25,000 nucleotides of DNA from positions 37,894,751 through 37,919,750 of the forward strand of contig CM022670.1 in assembly GCA_012295275.1 (NCBI GenBank), read 5' to 3'. The stretch comes from Chrysomallon squamiferum. Taxonomy: Eukaryota > Mollusca > Gastropoda > Neomphalida > Peltospiridae. The stretch's first letter is position 1; the number at the start of each line of letters is the position of its first letter. The notes below the pieces were generated by a model. It did no database searches and was not told the DNA's origin. It saw nothing but the letters and a program-made list of their open reading frames with translations. The position numbers were made by a program, and so were the translations under genes. This document shows positions 1 through 10,205 of this stretch, piece after piece.

Positions 1-660
1 AACGCTTTGAAATATAAGTATTTACTTCAAAAATGTTACAAAACATCATATGTAAATTAACATTAATTAACACAGTGGTTTGTTTCTGGTCCTGTTTCCC
101 TTAAAATGTGCTTGCACCCGTATTAAGAATTCAGCGTGAATACTTTTTGTTTTGTGTGATGCAGTCAGTATTTTGCTTATAAATAAAGTGTGCCAATAAA
201 CTGACAAACTCAATATTAAAAGATAACGACATGACGTCATTTCGTACAACAGAAATTCTCAAATTCATTTGTCCATATCATTTGATACATTGTCAATTTT
301 GAGTATTTACAAGTTTACCAGTATATAATTGAAAAATCAAATGATAAAAGAAAAAGAAAAAGAAAAAAAACAAAAAAAAATCGAAACGAAAACAAAACAA
401 AACTATACAATACAAGACATCAAATATACCCAGACTTCTAATCGGATGCAAAATATTGTTGTGAAGATTTCTAGAACATTCTTTAAAAATATTTTTGAAA
501 ATTAATATAATCAAGTCAAAACGGTTTATATTAATATACTATTTATAAAATATAATTTGAATGAGAAAGAAAGCATCATGATAGTATAGGCACCTCAAAT
601 CCAAATGCTGAATGCTGAAACTAGTATGTGAACAAGTAATATCTGATATTTTAAACATTA
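1..660. other. AT-rich flank downstream of the receptor gene
   Basis: No coding exon or RNA gene is visible. It contains one CRE palindrome at 232-239 and an A-rich run at 345-380. It could include 3' UTR of the receptor, since the transcript end is unknown. Confidence 0.4.
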
Positions 661-837
<177 letters not shown>

Positions 838-1275
838 TTTCTTATATATAGCAGAATCGCCGATAGAAATCGGCTTACCGTTGCGATCATATAATTACAT
901 TGAATAACTTCACACAAAACAAACTCTAATAATCTGGCTACATCGACGTTTTCACACAAACCTATCTGTGTGATCACAGTTCACAATCGTTCACAAGAAG
1001 AAGACACGATTCAGTCTGGAGATCAGCGTTTTTAACAACTTCAGACGCCGACAACGTTACCTGACAGAACACGTAGAACACAAGAATCCGGCCTTTGTAC
1101 ACAACAAATAATTCGATCATCCTTACTGACGTCATTATCATTGTATGACGTCACCTGCTTTTTCTTTCTGTTTTTTTTCTTTCTTTCGAAGGTCTGTCAA
1201 CAGCAAATGGAATATTTGTACGTCATTGTGTGTCAAGCACCGAATATTATAGAAGACAAAAATAACCACACAAAA

Positions 1276-1377
<102 letters not shown>

Positions 1378-1402
1378 GTAAATTTTCATGGCTGACAGTT
1401 AA

Positions 1403-1410
1403 TGACGTCA
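1403..1410. promoter_or_regulatory. Perfect CRE palindrome TGACGTCA, cluster of three (1127, 1146, 1403)
   Basis: TGACGTCA occurs at 1127-1134, 1146-1153 and 1403-1410, all within 284 bp just beyond the coding part of the terminal exon. It is the full CREB/ATF consensus. Function is inferred only from the motif. Confidence 0.4.
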
Positions 1411-1555
1411 CTACAACTTGTTGACGCACGTATCATTTTCAGTTCTCGCCTTAGCAACCAAATCGCATTCCAGTAACCAGTCTGTGCTCGGGGATGGGTA
1501 AAAACAAACCATCATAATATTCCAAAACTGTTGAAACAGTTCATTTCTACTGTCA

Positions 1556-1634
1556 TCAAGCATCCGTGGCCATTGTTCTGTGAGCTCGGCTGACTTCTGA
1601 AGACTCGTATTCTCCAACTCTGTACCTCGCTCCA
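1556..1634 (-). CDS. GPCR terminal coding exon: Ser/Thr-rich C-terminal tail
   Basis: The acceptor is textbook (gcttttctctctgtttcag). With the microexon included, the first base completes Ser. Twenty-five residues follow: GARYRVGEYESSEVSRAHRT and then MATDA, with TGA at 1556-1558. The Ser/Thr residues are plausible kinase/arrestin sites. Without the microexon, the same exon is entered in a different frame (LERGTELENTS...) that stays open to TAG at 1411-1413, about 74 codons, so the exon may be dual-coding. Which frame is used cannot be settled from DNA alone. The microexon-included frame is favoured because microexon and exon look like one continuous tail. I found no clear polyadenylation signal downstream. 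Confidence 0.7.
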
Positions 1635-3085
1635 CTGAAACAGAGAGAAAAGCACGAAATCAGATCTTAGCTTCATCACAAATCCATACACAAGCGGAAA
1701 TTACTCAAAAATAATGTTAATTGTAATAATCCTTACTTGTACTCTACTTCTATGCTTGCTAACAAAGCGTATAATTATGTTACAGCTGATTTTTCATAAT
1801 TAGCAGATACGTGGAACATATCTATAGGTAGGTTACATACTTGATTCGCGACCAACTCTTCAAACGGATACTCCTGTAGAATATATATATATACACTCTC
1901 ACACATATATATGATGTATGTATATATATATATATGTGTATATACAGTGTTTCATGTTTAGTCATAGAGTTGTTATAACAACATTTATCTGTTCTGCTTT
2001 TCATTGTAACGTCCATAGATTTTAAAAATATATCCTTATTTATTATAAGTTCCAATATTTTTTGAAGAACATTTTAAGATGCAAAAATAATTATAGATTA
2101 ATGTCGGATGCATCAGTGTACGAAAATGTTTCTTTATTCAACACTGCTTTTATGTTTACAATTACACAATGCTTATACTTCGCTGCAATTGTAATAACTC
2201 TTATGATCAGTTTGTCTCACTAAACCAGCTGTAACTTCTACTGCTAGGCAACCGATTCTGCTTCTACTGTCACCCATTACATACCATAGTTATATCTTTT
2301 ATCGCAACAAAGAGCAATTATTATTGTACGTTTCTCGTAAGTGTTTCCTTCATCTTTCTCTCAAATTTTAACAAACACTGTTGTCTTCCAGTCCATTTTC
2401 AAACTCAAACATATTTTGTTGAAGTAACGTCTTTCAGGAATTCAGTTCTCGTGAAATTGCAAGGTTCTCAAAAAAAAAAAAAAAAAAAAACTCGTAATAT
2501 ATTTAGAAACTCGTTCAGTTTAGAACGGACAAAAAAAAACAGGACACCGATATTTCGCTGTTCAGAGCTGTCTCCAAGTTGAAATCATCTTCAGAAATTC
2601 TCAGAGCGTTTTTAAAACGTCCCACTGGGCTTTGTATCTCTTCATACGGAGCCCATACAAATTGTAGTTTAGAGAGAAATTGTGAAACAACTGTTTTTTT
2701 GTTTTTGTTTTTATAAAAGAGAAACCACAGGACGGGAGAAACCGCAAAACGGAAAATCAGCTGCATAATAATGAGCGATGACCTCACGGCTAAAAAAGAA
2801 ACAAGGAACACATAGGAAGCAGCTGGGAAAGAAAAAAACAACAAAAATAAAATAAATAAATAAAATAAAGGAGAATGAATGAAACAAAATAAATATAAAT
2901 AACATAGGTGTCACACTGACAGAGAAAGAAAACTCAGTATAAATCGTAAGATAAGAGAAGGTTACAAAGTAAACAGATACGTGAATAGAGAAAACCAATA
3001 ATTATATTTATTTATTTATTTTTTTATTTTATTTTTTATTTTTTTTTTTTTTTTAGGAAATGTTGAACTTGATATATGTCAAACT

Positions 3086-3124
<39 letters not shown>

Positions 3125-3272
3125 ACAAAATAAAAAAAATAAATAAAAAATAAGAAGAAGAAGAAGAAGCTTTTGCACGTCAAAGAAAATAAAATAAAAT
3201 ATATATGTTACAGAACCGAGATCAAGTATATAATTATGCCAAAATTCAAAATCCGTTTTGATCTTGCACATG

Positions 3273-3332
<60 letters not shown>

Positions 3333-3875
3333 AAAAAAAATTATAAGAAGAAAAAGAAGAAGAGATAGGAAAACAAAACAATTTATGATACAAATTCGAG
3401 CGATAAAAGACAATATTATTTCATGTCTAATGTCAACGATTTATCTTTAGATATTCCTTGTAAAGTCCGGGACGCGGAATACAGCAGTCAAGAGACCAAT
3501 TTAGAAAGCATATTCACTGATTTTGTCAGTCGTAAATAAGCGATTAAGCAAAGATCTGCATTTTTATTGTATTATACTGTTAGCTATACTGCCGAATGAC
3601 ATGATCCAAACTAATAAAGCTAAACGAATATTTTTTTCTCTTTTGTTATTTTGCTGTTTTAGTCAGTTGACTTTCATTTTATGAGTTACGTCGACTATGT
3701 TGATTCAAGATCCGTACTGTACTTGTGAAGAATATAATTTATTTATTTAGTTAATTTGTTTATATATTTTATATGTTTGTTTTGTTTTGTTTTTCTTACT
3801 TTCATTTTATTTGGGCCATTTCTAACCTTCGCAGGATAAAGCTGATATTTTAAGACAGTTATCACTTTTTCCTTA

Positions 3876-3929
<54 letters not shown>

Positions 3930-4134
3930 CATTATTGTATAAAAAAAGAAAAAACTGGAATACCTAATAATAATATATCTAAGATGAAGTATATTATTCT
4001 GGTTTGTTAAAGTATTAGATATTAACAAAGAATTTTGAAAGGAGAAACAAAATAAATAAGTACAGATTATTAAAAAATTAAAATAAATAAAAGATGGATT
4101 TGTGCAGATAATATAACGTATTTTAGTAACGTAC
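1635..4134 (-). other. Receptor intron between microexon and terminal exon
   Basis: No further exon is seen. It is packed with low-complexity sequence: (AT)n at 1879-1935, poly(A) at 2470-2490, 3090-3121 and 3272-3330, a T-rich run at 3010-3055, and (ATT)n at 3876-3937. The segment 2050-2465 is unique-looking but has no recognisable content apart from TGCTAGGCAAC at 2242-2252. Confidence 0.65.
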
Positions 4135-4162
4135 CTTCTTGATGATAGAGGTTCCATTTCGA
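4135..4162 (-). CDS. GPCR microexon (28 nt) in the cytoplasmic tail
   Basis: The 28 bases sit between a clean acceptor (tattctttacag) and donor (AAGAAG/gtacgt). They accept the phase left by the helix-8 exon (one base) and leave two bases for the terminal exon. The encoded piece is F-EMEPLSSR plus part of a Ser codon, an acidic and Ser-rich segment of a receptor tail. Support comes from both splice sites and from the agreement of phase on each side. There is no homology check. Because 28 is not divisible by three, inclusion or skipping changes the reading frame of the last exon. Confidence 0.72.
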
Positions 4163-4294
4163 CTGTAAAGAATAAAAGACATATTAAATAAAACTGTATT
4201 TGAAAAATAACTCGAACTGCTTATTACAACAAATAAAATAATGATCAACAATGTCTGTCTTCAGTAATGTTAATACTTCTAATTATAACCTACA

Positions 4295-4295
4295 C

Positions 4296-4334
<39 letters not shown>

Positions 4335-4452
4335 CATCATCATCATCATCATCATCATCGTTGTCATCAACATCATAACAACAATAATAGCAGTAATTTT
4401 AACAGTAATATGATGATGATGATGATGGTGGTAATGATAATGATGATGATAC
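4295..4452. repeat. (AAT)n-(CAT)n-(GAT)n composite trinucleotide repeat
   Basis: (AAT)n to about 4333, (CAT)n to about 4361, then AAC/AGT units and (GAT)n to 4452. It yields Asn- and His-rich open frames that are artefacts. Confidence 0.95.
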
Positions 4453-4726
4453 GTAATATTAAAAATTCTGGGCTTAAACTTATTTGTTATGTCTAACAGC
4501 TATTTTGCTGGTATTTAATCCTGTTATATATAACAGTAAATATCCATGATGTTTAAATAACGTTTCTAGGTTACGTGGATGGAGCATTTAAAGTTGGTTT
4601 ATCTGCAAGTAAGAAATCTTTGAGCGCAAAGAAAGCCTCGAGACAAGAGAACAAATACTCCCGAATCAACGTTATTTTTGTCATTTGTAGCAAAAGATCT
4701 ATTCGTTTTTCAAAGCTCAATAAAAG

Positions 4727-4758
<32 letters not shown>

Positions 4759-4769
4759 ATCTGATTTAT

Positions 4770-4859
4770 TTAATCGCTAATATAGTCACTATTCTTCTCT
4801 ATGACCTCTTTCCATCTGTCAACGAAATTTTAAATGCCACGTTCGTAAAATTCCTTAAG
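4770..4859 (-). pseudogene. Mariner-type transposase C-terminal remnant
   Basis: The minus strand reads LKEFYERGI, stop, NFVDRWKEVIEKNSDYISD, stop. The pattern FYERGI...L..RW..VIE.NG.YI is the usual C-terminus of mariner/SETMAR-type transposases. The internal stop (codon after GI) and the lack of any readable upstream transposase in the same frame show a dead fragment. It is followed in its own direction by a poly(T) tract at 4730-4754. It lies in the intron between the helix-8 exon and the microexon. Confidence 0.6.
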
Positions 4860-5835
4860 TTTTAACTGCGGTATACGGTGCACAATTCGAAGGTAAACTT
4901 TTCTTTTTTACTTAATTCAGTATCAACTCTTGTTGTGTGGAAAGCAATATTCAACTGACTGGTGTTCTGTGGATACTTAGTCTCATTGTACTTGCATTTC
5001 ATTACTGCCTTTAGAGTTATTCTTGATGATGATGGTGGGCCGGCGGTCAAACTGTTCCTCATAATTCTATTTGCTAAGAGATCGAATCCTGGTGTTGTCT
5101 TCTATCCAGAGTTAAACGGAGAGAGGTGTAACGCTAACTGAGAGACTCGTTTTGCTAACTAATGTGAATTAACACACACAGACATCATAAAACTGTCCAC
5201 GATATTCAATATTGAGATAGCGAAACCATGACAGACACCCTTCATTACAGTGTGCACATTAAAACGTTCTCACAACGTAACCCAGAGGCGAAAGCAGTCT
5301 GAAGTGAAAGCAGATACGAGTCTGCCTAGAAACATAAAAATTCCTCTTGGTTCGCCTCCTAGATTTAAAGATAAACGAGATTTCTGTTAAGCTGTCCCTA
5401 GACTGTATCATACCAAACACTTTCGAAACTAAATGCGCCTTTTAATTCGTTACCAGAGATCATTGTTTGTTACACATCACGCTTATTTTTTCCTTTAGGG
5501 TACGCTTAAGCTCATTTTTGATCAAAATTACAAATCTCGCAGTTGTTCAATGGATTTAACAGGTCACCATAACCTTGCTTGATTTTTTCAGACGACGTTA
5601 CAGAGAAAGAAAGGACAGTTTGTTTAAAGGTCAGGTATTGTCATTCAGACATTCGGCAAGAACCGTTTAGTGACTTCCAATTCTGTTACATTTATAGCAG
5701 GCATGAATGAACGAGGTAATAGGTGAATCCCTATTTGACGCAGCCAATGTTTTGAATCAACCACAAGAAAGAAGACGAAGAGTAGAACGATATTTGGTGG
5801 TAAAATAAAAACGTTCACCAAGATAACCTTTGGAA
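4860..5835. other. Unique intronic stretch, nothing identified
   Basis: It lies between the mariner remnant and a (GT)n array. It is largely free of simple repeats. A minus-strand open frame at 4862-5062 has no recognisable domain and is not needed by the receptor. I see no other feature. Confidence 0.4.
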
Positions 5836-5839
5836 TCAG

Positions 5840-5845
5840 TTGTGT

Positions 5846-5897
<52 letters not shown>

Positions 5898-5952
5898 ATG
5901 TGTGTGTGTATGGTCAGTGTAAGCTATGCACACACACACACACACACACATA
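5840..5952. repeat. (GT)n and (CA)n microsatellites
   Basis: (GT)n at about 5840-5910, a short spacer, then (CA)n at 5928-5950. The two arrays are complementary and could pair as a hairpin. Confidence 0.95.
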
Positions 5953-6085
5953 CATATGTATATACAGTCACCGATATGGGACATGCCAGTTATTATTTTC
6001 CTTGATCACTGTGTTTGTGATTAAGATTTATGTTTCAGGATGACTTAGAGCTGGTAAAAATGAACTTTAAACTAGGGTTACTCAC

Positions 6086-6169
6086 AGTTTTCATGTTTCT
6101 TTTTGTGTTTGCGTGCACATAGTCTGAACCAGCACGTGAAAGCAACTCTGAATTCTTTACGAAATTTAC
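6086..6169 (-). CDS. GPCR exon: helix 8 and palmitoylation cysteines
   Basis: This 84-nt exon is short and easily overlooked. The acceptor tttttgtttgtacag is strong. The first two bases complete Gly after NFMS, giving the classical helix 8: GKFRKEFRVAF, then TCWFRLC with two Cys that are likely membrane-anchoring palmitoylation sites, then the basic run ARKHKKKHEN. This direct continuation of NPVIYNFMS with GKFRKEF confirms the frame and the intron. The exon ends at AAACT/gtgagt after base 1 of a codon. Reading on through the donor would add Cys-Glu and stop at 6078-6080, giving a short alternative C-terminus if the intron is retained or cleaved early. Confidence 0.9.
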
Positions 6170-6275
6170 CTGTACAAACAAAAAGAACAGAACGTGCATT
6201 AGTATCGGTAAAGGAACTAAAAATAAAAATCATAAAAGCGAATTAAATAGGAAAGTTAGAATGTAAGTAAATATA

Positions 6276-6286
6276 ACAACAACAAC

Positions 6287-6349
<63 letters not shown>

Positions 6350-6350
6350 C
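6276..6350. repeat. (AAC)n/(AAT)n microsatellite
   Basis: Short AAC units, then about 22 uninterrupted AAT units. It lies about 107 bp upstream (in transcription) of the helix-8 exon, on its 5' intron side. Confidence 0.96.
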
Positions 6351-7359
6351 TCCATATCATACATATGCATAAACCAATTCAAATATAAATAAATAAATAA
6401 ATACACACACATACACACACACAGACACACAGAAATATATTCTCTTTTCCAATATCAAACAATTTTTTCATTTTTTTTTTTTTTTTTTTCAAATTAAACA
6501 GTTACAACTGAAATACAAAAACAAAAATCTTCAGCAAATGAAGAAGACAAAATAATTCTTGAAAATAAACACAGCAGAAAACATATCGATACGACTATTC
6601 CGTTTTACACATTAGCAAACCTTTAAGTATTAACTTCAAACCGTGAATTCAGATTTTATAACTCTGATGCTTAAAGTTTTCGATAACTTTTTACCAGAGC
6701 TAAATTTGAAGCTGATTGTTATGGCTACGTCCTTAAAAGCCTGTGTTCTTTTTTATTTTTTTATTTTTTATAATGAAAATAAAAAAAGTAATTGCATTCT
6801 TGAAAAAAAAAAAAAAAAAAGTATTGTATGAGACCACTTCTTTCGTAATGAAATTCAGCCATCTTCTTCATTGCAGTGCACAGACTGTTGATGTTCAGCT
6901 GATAAAAGAATTTGTGCGTGATGTTAATCAAACTGTTGAGATTAATCCTGACAAACAGAAACGAGTGGAGAGTGCTTTTACTTGTGGCTATAACTTGCTT
7001 ATGTAGTGAGAAATAAATATCTTGCTTATATAGTAAGAGATAAACACGTACGATTTGGTATTAATGTCCGAATCAGTTCAATGGCTTTGAGCATCTTTGT
7101 TTAATTACAATAATTAGAATACGGTTTTACTCACATTTGTTTGTTTTTTATTTCCTCAAGGTGTAAAAAGCGACAACTTTAGAATTAGATTCTTCTTTCG
7201 ATTAACTTTTTTTCGTTTTGAAATACATACATATTGTCATTCATTTATTCTTTCTTTCTTTTTTTCTTTGCTTTCCACGAATTCCATTTTTATTAATATT
7301 AGCTTTAAATTATCAGTTTAGGACCAGTCCTGAACGTAATTGAAAAAGTATGCGAATTG

Positions 7360-7545
7360 CAAATGATTTGTGTGAGTGTGTGTGTACGTGTTTATATGTA
7401 TGTAGGTCTGTGTGTGTGTGTTTGTTTTATATATATATATATATACAAGCCACACAGACACATAAATATATACATACAAACATGTATACATACATACATA
7501 CATACATTCATACACATAAACATACATACATACATACATATATAG
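7360..7545. repeat. (GT)n, (TA)n and (TACA)n microsatellites
   Basis: GT-rich 7370-7425, (TA)n 7428-7446, then CATA/TACA units to 7545. The last block is the tail of the left SINE-like copy. Confidence 0.93.
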
Positions 7546-7680
7546 TTTAGGATTTTTGAATATTCTCTGTCATATGTACGTCTGGATAGACTCTGCACGT
7601 AGACAATATTCGGGAACGCACTGGCGCAGGAGGACAAAGTCCAATCACTCGAACGTATGACACCCATTCGCCCACACTCC
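7544..7680 (-). mobile_element. SINE-like element, left copy (5'-truncated)
   Basis: On the minus strand this stretch reads as a diverged copy of the element at 7684-7877. It has the tRNA B-box-like GTTCGAGT (reverse, around 7647-7656), then the body, then a 3' tail entering a (ATGT)n array at 7490-7545. It lacks an internal block of about 35 bp that the right copy has (7740-7774) and most of the tRNA-like head. It lies inside the TM7-to-TM6 side of the receptor intron region, downstream of the TM7 exon in transcription. Confidence 0.7.
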
Positions 7681-7683
7681 GAA

Positions 7684-7877
7684 GGTTGTCTCGGTAGCCG
7701 AACGGTAACAACGGGCGAATGGGTGCCATACGTTCGAGTCTCGTCAGCGGCATCTGACAGGTTTGTGAATTCATGATTGGACTTTGTCCTCCTGTGCCAG
7801 TACGTTCCCGAAATATTGTCTACGTGCAGAATCTAATCAGACGTACATAAGATAGAGAATATTCAGAATCTTAAACT
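7684..7877 (+). mobile_element. SINE-like tRNA-derived element, right copy
   Basis: The plus-strand copy has an A-box-like segment (GGTAGCCGAACGG, near 7692-7704) and a B-box-like segment (CGTTCGAGTCT, 7731-7741) at tRNA-like spacing. A non-tRNA body of about 130 bp follows, and the 3' tail runs into (TATG)n at 7890-7930. The order of tRNA-like head, body and simple-repeat tail is that of a SINE. I do not recognise the family. It is the inverted partner of 7544-7680. Confidence 0.7.
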
Positions 7878-7884
7878 GTATCAA

Positions 7885-7990
7885 TGTATATATTTATGTG
7901 TATGTATGTATGTATGTATGTATGTATGTTTTTGTGTGTACCTGTGTTTAATCATATTTACGTTTGTATGTATATTTATGTATGTGTGAG
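7885..7990. repeat. (TATG)n microsatellite
   Basis: TATG/TGTA units, the purest part at 7900-7930, forming the tail of the right SINE-like copy. Confidence 0.93.
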
Positions 7991-8094
7991 TGTTTATATA
8001 TAGGTTTGTGAGCTTAGTTTAGTCTATAACTGTCTGTCTGTATTTGTGTACATATTTATATACGAATGTCTGGAGTTGAAGAACAGCGACTTAC

Positions 8095-8213
8095 CACTCA
8101 TAAAGTTATAGATGACTGGGTTGATGGAACTGTTGAGATAAACCATCCAGTGAGCAAACAAAGTGACAATTTTACTATTGTCAAACGTCTGTAGAAGAGG
8201 ACTTTCTGTCAGT
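8095..8213 (-). CDS. GPCR exon: ECL3 and TM7 with NPxxY
   Basis: This 119-nt exon lies between acceptor tgtttctttacag and donor AGTG/gtaagt. Its first base completes the Arg codon begun in the TM6 exon. Thirty-nine further residues follow, then the first base of a Gly codon. ECL3 is LTESPLLQTFDNSK, and TM7 contains AHWMVYLNSSINPVIYNFMS, which has the full NSxxNPxxY signature (NPVIY) that switches conformation on activation. The stretch NPVIYNFMS is characteristic of the orexin/allatotropin/SIFamide receptor group. Confidence 0.93.
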
Positions 8214-8267
8214 CTGTAAAGAAACATGTAAAATGGGTAAATTTAGAAACAAAAGTGTCGTCTGTCA

Positions 8268-8392
8268 AGGTCATCATCATCAACATCATCATCGTCGTCG
8301 TCGTCGTCATCATTATGGTCATCATCATCCTCATCATCATTATCATCATCATCATTTATCATCATCATCATTTATCATCATCATCATTTTCC

Positions 8393-8426
<34 letters not shown>
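8268..8426. repeat. (CAT)n, (CGT)n and (TTA)n composite
   Basis: (ATC)n with a short CGT block at 8291-8309, then (TTA)n at 8394-8426. It lies immediately outside the TM7 exon on its 5' intron side. Confidence 0.95.
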
Positions 8427-8429
<3 letters not shown>

Positions 8430-8519
8430 AAATGAACACACATTACTTTGCCACTATATATTTGTAACTTAATACACTAATTCTGAATTGTAAAAACGTA
8501 TTGAACAAAGAACTGAAGT

Positions 8520-8780
8520 AAAAGATTCCCGATTATCTATTATGGTTGTGCCATTTGTTCAAGACAACTTGAAACAGTTATGGATAAAAAATATTATTCA
8601 TTATTTTGTTTTAACATCTTGTAATGACAACGATTGTACTATCTGTTTTATTATTTTTATACCTTTGATGTTCTGAAACAGTTAAAATGCTGATTTAAAA
8701 AAAAAAAAAAAATCTTACATTTGCTTCATTTAAAATTCAGACCCGTTTTAAAAGCACATTCAACAGTGTTTATTTTCTTA
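8520..8780 (+). repeat. Diverged duplication, copy 1
   Basis: It shares GGTTGTGCCATTTGTTCAAGACAA with the 9190 region (one mismatch). Downstream the order of landmarks is also kept: an A-rich run, then ACATTTGCTTCAT, then CAGACCCGTTTTAAAA. Identity is patchy, so the duplication is old. Confidence 0.6.
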
Positions 8781-8880
8781 ACTACCGTTTTGTTTTTTTC
8801 TGGGTAATAACAGAGTTCTGTATGTTTCTACAAAGTACACAACTGAGAGAGGAGTTAAAGCTCTTTGTAAAGCGATTTAA

Positions 8881-8946
8881 ATAATAGGTTTTTCTTTCTT
8901 TATATTTTCCCTTTTCTTCTTGTTTTTTCTTTTCTTCTTTCTTTTC

Positions 8947-8979
<33 letters not shown>

Positions 8980-9095
8980 TCTTTCGGTTGTTATAAATTC
9001 CTTTATTTCTTTGTTTTAAAAATGTATAACTGAAAAAGAATAATTTTTATTTTTCTTTCGTTCACTCGTCTTTTTTTTTTTTTTTTTTTTTTTCA
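8881..9095. repeat. T-rich, CTTT-rich low-complexity tract
   Basis: CTTTT repeats at 8925-8962 with poly(T) at 8962-8982 and 9071-9093. It separates the two diverged duplicate copies. Confidence 0.9.
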
Positions 9096-9164
9096 TTGTT
9101 TTTACGATTTGTACTTCGTTAGTTACGTGTTTTGAATAATAAGCTTGAGAAGGATCTGAAAATT

Positions 9165-9480
9165 ACAGTACAGATCACGAATCAAAAATATCCGCTGTAA
9201 TCTTCTACGGTTGTGACATTTGTTCAAGACAAATGAAAGAACTGTGTAGTAAATATGCATTTGTTATTATCTAATAAGGACATTTTACTTTTTTGCACCT
9301 GATGGTGTCTTCGTATGTACTTTTTATTTTATTATTTTCGCACTTTTGCTAAACTAAAACTGGAACGCAATTACAGTGCAGATCGGAAAAAAAAAAAAAT
9401 TGTAAAAAAATAACGGAAAACCTCTAACATTTCCTCCATAAAAAAAGCTCAGATCATGTTATGAAAATACTTTATACATA
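9165..9480 (+). repeat. Diverged duplication, copy 2
   Basis: The partner of 8520-8780, sharing GGTTGTGACATTTGTTCAAGACAA, then an A-rich run near 9388-9410, then ACATTTCCTCCAT. Within this copy ATTACAGTACAGATC (9161-) and ATTACAGTGCAGATC (9371-) recur. Confidence 0.55.
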
Positions 9481-9986
9481 ATTACAGTTATTTTCATTCA
9501 TTTTTATACGTTATTTGTATCAAAAAACACATTAGATGCAACTGACTTGCCCGAGAAAACATTCATCAAGAAATTATCGTATTGTAGGTCAGACTATAAC
9601 GTCAGAGCTATTTGTTAACAGAAATGCCTTCAGCTTCGTTTAGATCAGTTTCTTTATTTTTATTTTTTATTTTTTCTCGAAGAATGAAAAGGGATTTCCT
9701 GGAATTTTATTTCAGAAAGCTAGGTTTTGTTTTCGTGAGCGGTATATTTTGAAGATAGTTCGATTTAGAGCAGTAATTTGAATTGTTATTATTTAGTAAA
9801 ACAGAAGGATATATTTATTTATTTTGATTTTTATTCTTATATTTATTTGTTTTTATTATTTTTTTCAGAATTATCGCTTGTGTTGTGAAATATTCAGATA
9901 GTAAAGTATGTCTGAATATATCACAAAATATACGATAATTTAAGGAATAAATAAAAAATAAAAAAAAATAAAAATAAATTAAAAAA

Positions 9987-10205
9987 TCCTTTTTCTTTTT
10001 TCCTGTCTTTCTTTCCTTTTCCTTTTCTTTCACACTTTCTTTCTTTTTCCTTCCTTTCTTATATCTTTCTTTCTCTCTCTTTCTGTTTCATTCTTCTTTC
10101 ACTTCTTTTAAATCTTTCCTCTTTCCTCCTTTTTTCCCCATCCCTTCCTTTCTTTTCTCTCTCTTTCCCCTTTCCATTTCTTTCGTTTTCTTTTTTCCCC
10201 CCTCA
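9987..10205. repeat. Long polypyrimidine tract (CTTT/CTTC-rich)
   Basis: About 220 bases are almost only C and T on the plus strand, built from CTTT, TTCC and CTTTC blocks with very few purines. It is low-complexity sequence inside the TM6-TM7 intron and could form triplex-like structures in principle. Confidence 0.85.

Noticed and set aside
1411-1634. The 74-codon minus-strand frame as the only terminal exon frame
   Set aside because: The microexon-included frame gives a more coherent tail, so the long frame is kept only as an alternative isoform.
4862-5062. Minus-strand 66-residue frame considered as the receptor C-terminus
   Set aside because: The TM7 exon continues naturally into GKFRKEF at 6169, and this frame lacks a convincing acceptor and any helix 8.
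7684-7755. Functional tRNA gene
   Set aside because: A- and B-box-like sequences are present, but I could not fold acceptor and anticodon stems convincingly, and the sequence continues into a SINE-like body.
8233-8467. His-rich and Ile-rich frames next to the TM7 exon
   Set aside because: Translation of (CAT)n and (TTA)n repeats.
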